Origin: Isoptericola sp. AK164
Lineage (GTDB): Bacteria > Actinomycetota > Actinomycetes > Actinomycetales > Cellulomonadaceae
NCBI RefSeq assembly: GCF_029643425.1
Contig: NZ_CP119106.1
Location: forward strand, 1,178,001 to 1,242,000
Direction of reading: 5' to 3'
Length of the DNA: 64,000 bases
Of the stretch, positions 59,326 to 64,000 are shown piece after piece. Below the pieces are notes generated by a model. The model was not told the origin of the DNA, searched no databases, and worked only from the letters and a program-made list of their open reading frames with translations. How positions within the stretch are numbered: position 1 is the first letter of the stretch; every line of letters begins with the position of its first letter. The position numbers and the translations under genes are program-made.

Positions 59326-59388
59326 GAGCGGTGGTCCGGCCACCGGGCGGACCCGCCGCCGACGCACAACCCCGCTAGCCTGGGGCCC

Positions 59389-60303
59389 GTGACCACCACG
59401 ACGAAGCGAGTCGGACTCGCCACCTGCTCCGTCCTGCCCGACCTGGACGCGGACGACCGTCCGATCGTCCCCGCACTGGCCGCGCGCGGCGTCACCGCCG
59501 AGCCCGTGGTGTGGGACGACCCGGACGTCGACTGGTCCTCCTACGACCTCGTCGTGGTGCGATCCACGTACGACTACTCCCCGCGCCGCGACGAGTTCAT
59601 CGAGTGGGCGCGCTCGGTGCCGCACCTGGCCAACAGCGCCGACGTCATCGCCTGGAACACGGACAAGACCTACCTGCAGACCCTCGACGAGGCCGGGGTG
59701 CCGGTCATCCCCACGATCTGGCTCGACCCCGAGCGGCACCTGGGCAAGCGCGCGATCCACACGCGGATGCCGGCCTTCGGCGACTTCGTGGTCAAGCCGG
59801 TCGTCTCCGCCGGGGCGCAGGACACCGGTCGCTACCAGCCGGTCAGCGCCGAGTCGCGGGCCCTGGCCATCGAGCACGCCAAGACGTTGCTCGACGACGG
59901 CCGCGCCGTGATGATCCAGCCGTACATCACCAGCGTCGACACCGCGGGCGAGACCTGCCTGATCTTCGTCGAGGGCGAGGTCCAGCACGCCGTGCGCAAG
60001 AACGCGCTGCTCACCGGGCCCAGCCGGCCGACCCAGGGCCTGTACCGCAAGGAGCAGATGCAGCCGGTGGAGCCGACCGCGGCGCAGGTCGACGCCGCCC
60101 GTCAGGCGATCGCCGTCGCGCACGAGCGCCTCGGGGTGACCGAGCCCTTCCTCTACGCCCGCGTCGACCTGGTCGGCGGCGAGGACGACACCCCGACGGT
60201 CATCGAGCTCGAGCTCACCGAGCCGTCGCTGTGGCTGAAGCACGCCGGTGATGCCGGAACGGTCGGACGGCTCGCCGACGCGATCGTCGCCCGCCTCGGC
60301 TGA
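59389..60303 (+). CDS. ATP-grasp domain protein
   Basis: Protein of 304 aa. The N-terminal Rossmann-like part (SYDLVVVRSTYDYSPRRDEF) precedes an ATP-grasp fold: FVVKPVVSAGAQDTGRY lysine loop, VMIQPYITSVDTAGETCLIF and ARVDLVGGEDDTPTVIELEL metal site. It is similar to RimK/glutathione-synthetase-like ligases that join a carboxylate to an amine. No substrate is evident. The GTG at 59389 is the start. The copy-2 conserved-core terminator follows. Confidence 0.85.
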   Translation: MTTTTKRVGLATCSVLPDLDADDRPIVPALAARGVTAEPVVWDDPDVDWSSYDLVVVRSTYDYSPRRDEFIEWARSVPHLANSADVIAWNTDKTYLQTLDEAGVPVIPTIWLDPERHLGKRAIHTRMPAFGDFVVKPVVSAGAQDTGRYQPVSAESRALAIEHAKTLLDDGRAVMIQPYITSVDTAGETCLIFVEGEVQHAVRKNALLTGPSRPTQGLYRKEQMQPVEPTAAQVDAARQAIAVAHERLGVTEPFLYARVDLVGGEDDTPTVIELELTEPSLWLKHAGDAGTVGRLADAIVARLG

Positions 60304-60317
60304 GGCAGGACGCACGA

Positions 60318-60411
60318 AGGTCGGGCCCTTCCCCCTGCGCGGTCGTCAGACCGGAAGCGGAGGGCGCGCAGCGCCCGTGAGCGCGACCGCGCAGGGGGAA
60401 GGGCCCGACCT
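60318..60411. terminator. Long bidirectional hairpin with conserved core, copy 2
   Basis: Perfect 27-bp arms (60318-60344 and 60385-60411) enclose a 40-nt loop, between the convergent ATP-grasp and osmoprotectant SBP genes. The core 60342-60386 matches the reverse complement of 10015-10059 at 44 of 45 bases, whereas the outer arms differ completely from copy 1 yet remain self-complementary. Confidence 0.85.
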
Positions 60412-60422
60412 CGGACTCGTGG

Positions 60423-61337
60423 TCAGCCGATGCCGTTCTCGCTCAGCCAGTCGGCGGCGATGTCCTCGCTGGAGCGCTGCTCCTCGGTGGACTGGACGTT
60501 GAGGTCGACGAGGCCCTCGGGCGTCAGGGCGGCGCTGACCGGGTTGATGACGTCGGCCACCTGGTCGGCGACGTCGCTGCTGACCAGCGGCACCACGTTG
60601 GAGGCGAGGAACAGGCCCTCCGGGTCCTCCAGGGTGACGAGGTCTTCGGTCTGGATGCGCGGGTCGGCGCTGAAGACGTTCGCGACGTCCACCGTGCCGG
60701 CCACAAGGTCCTGCACGGTCGTGTCACCGGTGGCCTCGAAGGCGACGTCGGCGCCGTAGACGTCGGCCAGCCCCTCCGGACCGTAGGGACGCTCCTCCAG
60801 CTCGGCCGGGCCGCCGAGGGTCAGGCCGTCCAGGTCGGCGAGGTCGCCGATCGTGGTCAGCCCGTTCGACTCGGCGAACTCGGCGGTGACGTTGTAGGAG
60901 TCCTGGTCGGTGGCCGGGGACTGGTCGAGCACGGCCAGGGTGTCCGGCAGGGCGTCGCTGAGCTCGGCGTAGACGTCGTCCGCGGTCGTCGCGGTCGTCT
61001 CGGGGTCGTAGTACTGCAGCAGGTTGCCGGTGTACTCCGGGAAGACCTGGACCTCGCCGGCCTCCAGCGCGGGCATGTAGGCGTCGCGCTGCCCGATGGA
61101 GTAGTTGCGCTCGACGGTGAACCCGTCGGCCTCGAGGGCCTGGGCGTAGATCTCGGCGATGATCTCGTTCGAGTAGTACGCCTGCGAGCCCACGACGATC
61201 GTGTCGGAGGACATCTCCTCGCCGTCGTCGCCCGCGTCCTGCGCCAGGGGGTCGGCGTCGCCTCCGCAGGCGGTCAGGGTCAGCAGAGCCGCTGCGGCTC
61301 CGGCCACGAGTGCGGTGGTGCGTCGGGTGGTGCGCAT
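60423..61337 (-). CDS. Osmoprotectant ABC transporter substrate-binding lipoprotein (OpuC/ProX type)
   Basis: Protein of 304 aa. The signal peptide ends with lipobox TLTACGG. The OpuAC/ProX fold follows: DTIVVGSQAYYSNEIIAEIY, VQVFPEYTGNLLQYY, TTVQDLVAGTVDVANVFSAD. Such proteins bind glycine betaine, choline or carnitine. The ATG at 61337 has AGAGAGGGA upstream and gives the normal signal peptide. Its spacing from the permease at 61415 (77 bp) makes it the last gene of the operon, possibly with its own promoter. Confidence 0.9.
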   Translation of the reverse strand: MRTTRRTTALVAGAAAALLTLTACGGDADPLAQDAGDDGEEMSSDTIVVGSQAYYSNEIIAEIYAQALEADGFTVERNYSIGQRDAYMPALEAGEVQVFPEYTGNLLQYYDPETTATTADDVYAELSDALPDTLAVLDQSPATDQDSYNVTAEFAESNGLTTIGDLADLDGLTLGGPAELEERPYGPEGLADVYGADVAFEATGDTTVQDLVAGTVDVANVFSADPRIQTEDLVTLEDPEGLFLASNVVPLVSSDVADQVADVINPVSAALTPEGLVDLNVQSTEEQRSSEDIAADWLSENGIG

Positions 61338-61414
61338 CTGTGTCCCTCTCTCCCAGTGCCGTCGGTCGGCCATGAGCCGTCCCAGTCAAGCACGCGGTGC
61401 CCGGTTCGTCCTGT

Positions 61415-62101
61415 TCAGGAGGACGTCTCGTGCCGCGCCCTGACGCCCCGCGGGACGACGGCCCGTTCGAGGAGCGCGAAGAGCAGGTCGAGCAGCACGG
61501 CGAGCACCACGATCACCAGCGCCGCGCCCAGGATCTGCGCGAAGTCGCGGATCTGGATGCCCTGGACGATGTAGAAGCCCAGGCCCCAGCTGCCGACGTA
61601 TCCGGCCAGCGTGACGGTGGCCACGACCTGCAGCGTCGCCGACCGCAGACCGCCGATCAGCAGCGGCAGCCCCAGCGGGATCTCGACCCTGCCCAGCACC
61701 TGCCGGGGCGTCATGCCGACCGCGCGGGCGCCGTCGACCACCCGCCGGTCGACGGCCTCGACGCCGGAGTACGCGCCCGCCAGGATCGGTGGGATCGCGA
61801 GCAGGACGAAGGCGGTGGTGGACGCGCCGACCTTGTGCGTCACCCCGAAGACGAGGACCAGCAGCAGCACCAGGCCGAAGGACGGGACGGCGCGGGCGGC
61901 CCCGGACAGCGCCACGGCGGCCTCGCGGCCCCGGCCCGTGTGCCCGACCACCCAGCCGGCCGGGACGGCGATCGCGGCGGCGATGAGCACGGAGACGAAC
62001 GTGAACGCCAGGTGCGTGGCGATCGCCTCGGATAGGGGCAGCGACCCGGACTGCGCGTCGGAGGAGAAGATCCAGGCGAGGGCCTCGGCGAAGAGCTCCA
62101 T
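61415..62101 (-). CDS. Osmoprotectant ABC transporter permease
   Basis: Protein of 228 aa with about six helices, ProW/OpuCB type. RAVGMTPRQVLGRVEIPLGL is the coupling loop, and ATLQVVATVTLAGYVGSWGLG is typical of the family. It begins 1 nt after the stop of the other permease. With it and the ATPase it forms an OpuC-like importer. Confidence 0.9.
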   Translation of the reverse strand: MELFAEALAWIFSSDAQSGSLPLSEAIATHLAFTFVSVLIAAAIAVPAGWVVGHTGRGREAAVALSGAARAVPSFGLVLLLVLVFGVTHKVGASTTAFVLLAIPPILAGAYSGVEAVDRRVVDGARAVGMTPRQVLGRVEIPLGLPLLIGGLRSATLQVVATVTLAGYVGSWGLGFYIVQGIQIRDFAQILGAALVIVVLAVLLDLLFALLERAVVPRGVRARHETSS

Positions 62102-62102
62102 C

Positions 62103-62741
62103 TCAGGCCCCCTTCCGGGTCCACGGCATCAGGACCCGCCCGGCGAGCACGAGCAGCCAGTCGACCAGCAGCGCGATGACGACGACGGCGACCACCCCGG
62201 CGAGGATCTCGGGGACGATCTGGCGCTGGTAGCCGTTCGTGAACAGGTAGCCGAGGTTGTCGATCCCGATGAGGATCCCCACCGTGCACAGCGAGATCGT
62301 CGACACGGCGGTCACCCGCAGCCCGGCCAGGACGACGGGTCCGGCCAGCGGCAGGTCCACCTGCCAGAACCGGCGCCACGTGCCGTACCCGACGGCGTCG
62401 GCGGCCTGCCGCACCTGTGGTTCGACCGAGGCCAGGGCGTCGGCGACGAACCGCGTCATGATCGCCACGGCGTAGATCGTCAGCGCGATGATCAGGTTGA
62501 CCTCGGACAGGAAGCTGATGCCGAGCAGCGGCGGCAGCAGCGCGAACAGCGCCAGCGACGGGATCGTGTAGAGCAGCCCGACGGCGGTGAGCACCAGGCC
62601 CCGCGTCAGGCGGAAGCGGAACGCGAACCAGCCGGCCGGGATCGACAGCACCAGCCCCAGCACGATCGGCAGGGCGCTCTGGCGCAGGTGCTCGACGGTG
62701 AGGCGACCGATGAGGTCGAGGTTCTCGACGACCCAGGTCAT
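62103..62741 (-). CDS. Osmoprotectant ABC transporter permease
   Basis: Protein of 212 aa with five to six helices. AVGYGTWRRFWQVDLPLAGP is the coupling loop, and the PSLALFALLPPLLGISF block is shared by OpuC permeases. The ATG overlaps the ATPase stop (ATGA). Confidence 0.9.
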   Translation of the reverse strand: MTWVVENLDLIGRLTVEHLRQSALPIVLGLVLSIPAGWFAFRFRLTRGLVLTAVGLLYTIPSLALFALLPPLLGISFLSEVNLIIALTIYAVAIMTRFVADALASVEPQVRQAADAVGYGTWRRFWQVDLPLAGPVVLAGLRVTAVSTISLCTVGILIGIDNLGYLFTNGYQRQIVPEILAGVVAVVVIALLVDWLLVLAGRVLMPWTRKGA

Positions 62742-63568
62742 GCGGCGCCCTGACCGCCCTCGACGAGGCGGCCCTGGGTGCGTCCCGTGCCGTCCACGAG
62801 CACGGTGCCGTGGCCCGTCTCCTTGGTGTGCAGCGCACGTGCGCCCCGCTCGGCGCCGATGAAGCTGGCGACGAAGTCGTCGGCCGGGTTCTCGATGATC
62901 TCGCTCGGTGAGCCGATCTGGGCGACCTGGGCGCCGGTGGACAGGATGACGACCTGGTCGCCGAGCAGGAACGCCTCGTCGATGTCGTGGGTGACGAACA
63001 CGATCGTCTTGTGCAGCTGCTGCTGCAGGCGCAGCGTCTCGGTCTGCAGCTCGGAGCGCACGATCGGGTCGACGGCGCCGAACGGCTCGTCCATGAGCAG
63101 GATGTTCGGGTCGGCGGCCAGGGCGCGCGCCACCCCGACGCGCTGCTGCTGGCCGCCGGAGAGCTGGCTCGGGTAGCGGTCGGCCAGTCGGCGGTCCAGG
63201 CCGACGACGTCGAGCACCTCCAGGGCCTGCTGGCGCGCCTCGTTCTTGGGGGTGCCCTCCAGGCGCAGCACGGTGGCGACGTTGTCGACCACCCGGTGGT
63301 GGGGCAGGAGCCCGCCGTTCTGCAGCACGTAGCCGATGCTGCGGCGCAGCCGCACGGGGTCGCGGTCGGCGATGGACTCGCCGTCGATCTCGATGGTGCC
63401 GGACGTCGGCTCCACCATGCGGTTGATCATGCGCAGCAGCGTGGTCTTGCCGCTGCCGGACGAGCCGACCAGCACCGTGGTGGTGTGCGCCGGCACGACC
63501 AGGGAGAAGTCGGCCACGGCGTCGGTGCCGTCGGGGTAGGTCTTGGTGACCGACCGGAACTCGATCAT
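62738..63568 (-). CDS. Osmoprotectant ABC transporter ATPase (OpuCA/ProV type)
   Basis: Protein of 276 aa. Walker A GSSGSGKTTLLRMINRM, Q-loop YVLQNGGLLPHH, signature LSGGQQQRVGVARAL, Walker B ILLMDEPFGAVDP, and H-loop THDIDEA. The MINRMVEPTSG stretch is typical of glycine-betaine ATPases, but the C-terminal CBS pair found in many is absent, so CBS-based osmosensing is not expected. The ATG at 63568 follows GGAGGCGAG. First gene of the operon. Confidence 0.92.
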   Translation of the reverse strand: MIEFRSVTKTYPDGTDAVADFSLVVPAHTTTVLVGSSGSGKTTLLRMINRMVEPTSGTIEIDGESIADRDPVRLRRSIGYVLQNGGLLPHHRVVDNVATVLRLEGTPKNEARQQALEVLDVVGLDRRLADRYPSQLSGGQQQRVGVARALAADPNILLMDEPFGAVDPIVRSELQTETLRLQQQLHKTIVFVTHDIDEAFLLGDQVVILSTGAQVAQIGSPSEIIENPADDFVASFIGAERGARALHTKETGHGTVLVDGTGRTQGRLVEGGQGAA

Positions 63569-63666
63569 CGGTTCTGCTCGCCTCCGGGCGTTCGGTGGGG
63601 TCCGAGGCCCCAGCCGATCACACCTGCGCCCGGTGTGCGAGCGAGAACGGCGCTGGCCGGGCGCGC

Positions 63667-64000
63667 TCAGTCCACCAGGTCGGCGCCGAGGAGCGTCTCG
63701 TTCTGCTGCGGGTCCCCGTCCGGCGACGGCTCGGTGAGGTACTGCTCCCACGCGGTCCCGGTCGGGACGAGTCCCTGGGCGGCGACCCAGTCGAAGAGGT
63801 GCTCGTAGGCGGGGGCGATCCGGTCGTACGCGCCGCGCACGAGCATCGTGGCCGCGCGGCCGGCCGGCCGGGTCTCGCCGGTGACCTCGCCGTCGTCGGT
63901 GAAGCGCTCGGCGACCGGGACGGCGACCGACAGGTCGAGGGTCTCGGTCGGCATGCCGTGGCTGATGCCCATCGGCGGGGCCACGGGTTCGAGACCGGCC
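63667..64000 (-). CDS. GyrI-like small-molecule-binding protein (partial)
   Basis: The 3' part of a gene whose start lies beyond the window. 110 codons are visible and the frame is open to the edge. GLEPVAPPMGISHG, LDLSVAVPVAERF, AATMLVRGAYDRIAPAYEHL and GTAWEQYLTEPSPDGDPQQN match the GyrI-like/effector-binding (SOUL-superfamily) domain found alone or at the end of AraC/MerR regulators. The N-terminal half is missing, so it cannot be told whether a DNA-binding domain is attached. Confidence 0.85.
   Translation of the reverse strand, partial: AGLEPVAPPMGISHGMPTETLDLSVAVPVAERFTDDGEVTGETRPAGRAATMLVRGAYDRIAPAYEHLFDWVAAQGLVPTGTAWEQYLTEPSPDGDPQQNETLLGADLVD

Overview
The window is very GC-rich, uses many GTG starts and ATGA/GTGA gene overlaps, and encodes rph-rdgB, a DUF4916 Nudix-like protein, an ECF biotin transporter, a secreted GH81 beta-1,3-glucanase under a CebR-like operator, and xanthine dehydrogenase/ureide genes. 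This points to a soil or plant-litter actinobacterium, most likely of the Cellulomonas/Promicromonospora group. That placement is inferred from gene content; no rRNA is present.

Layout. 0-3 kb: MBL-fold hydrolase, DUF3054 membrane protein bracketed by two near-identical palindromic repeats, then rdgB and rph on the minus strand. 3-10 kb: a LytS/LytR-type two-component system coupled to a DUF485 + sodium:solute symporter pair, and a second divergent pair (DUF4212 + acetate-type symporter). 10-32 kb: a purine/ureide catabolic supercluster in two halves. Urate is taken by HpxO, HIU hydrolase and OHCU decarboxylase to allantoin, then by allantoinase, allantoate amidohydrolase and ureidoglycine-glyoxylate aminotransferase towards oxalurate. 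An HpxZ/AtzH-amidase fusion and a formamidase-like protein could finish the route. The second half holds XdhC, 8-oxoguanine deaminase, a FAD subunit, an unusual [2Fe-2S]-molybdopterin fusion, a MocA-like cytidylyltransferase and an NMT1/THI5-type ABC importer. Three copies of an inverted-repeat motif (AAG-N6-CTT) sit at the heads of three of these operons and suggest one regulon. A TetR/zinc-alcohol dehydrogenase pair lies between the halves.

33.8-44.0 kb: a decayed integrative conjugative element. It carries a NrdH-type redoxin, a Toprim primase, DUF4913, TraG/VirD4-type and VirB4-type ATPases cut at their ends, IS21 and IS256 remnants, a 5'-truncated DUF1016 nuclease and a secreted-protein gene broken by a stop codon. 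It lies between two genes that would otherwise converge (ABC-F and DUF4916) and is bounded by 20-bp-period repeat arrays that are inverted relative to each other.

44-64 kb: core chromosome again, with thioredoxin, GH81 glucanase, tRNA-Leu(UAG), Bcp peroxiredoxin, a GroES-like protein, two identical tRNA-Lys(CUU) genes each with its own terminator, a Tat-exported alpha/beta hydrolase, trmB, a five-gene bioY-ligase-thiolase-bioM-bioN operon, a flavin disulfide reductase, an ATP-grasp protein, an osmoprotectant ABC importer and a partial GyrI-like protein. Two long terminators between convergent genes (about 10.0 and 60.4 kb) share a 45-nt core (one mismatch) inside stems of different sequence.
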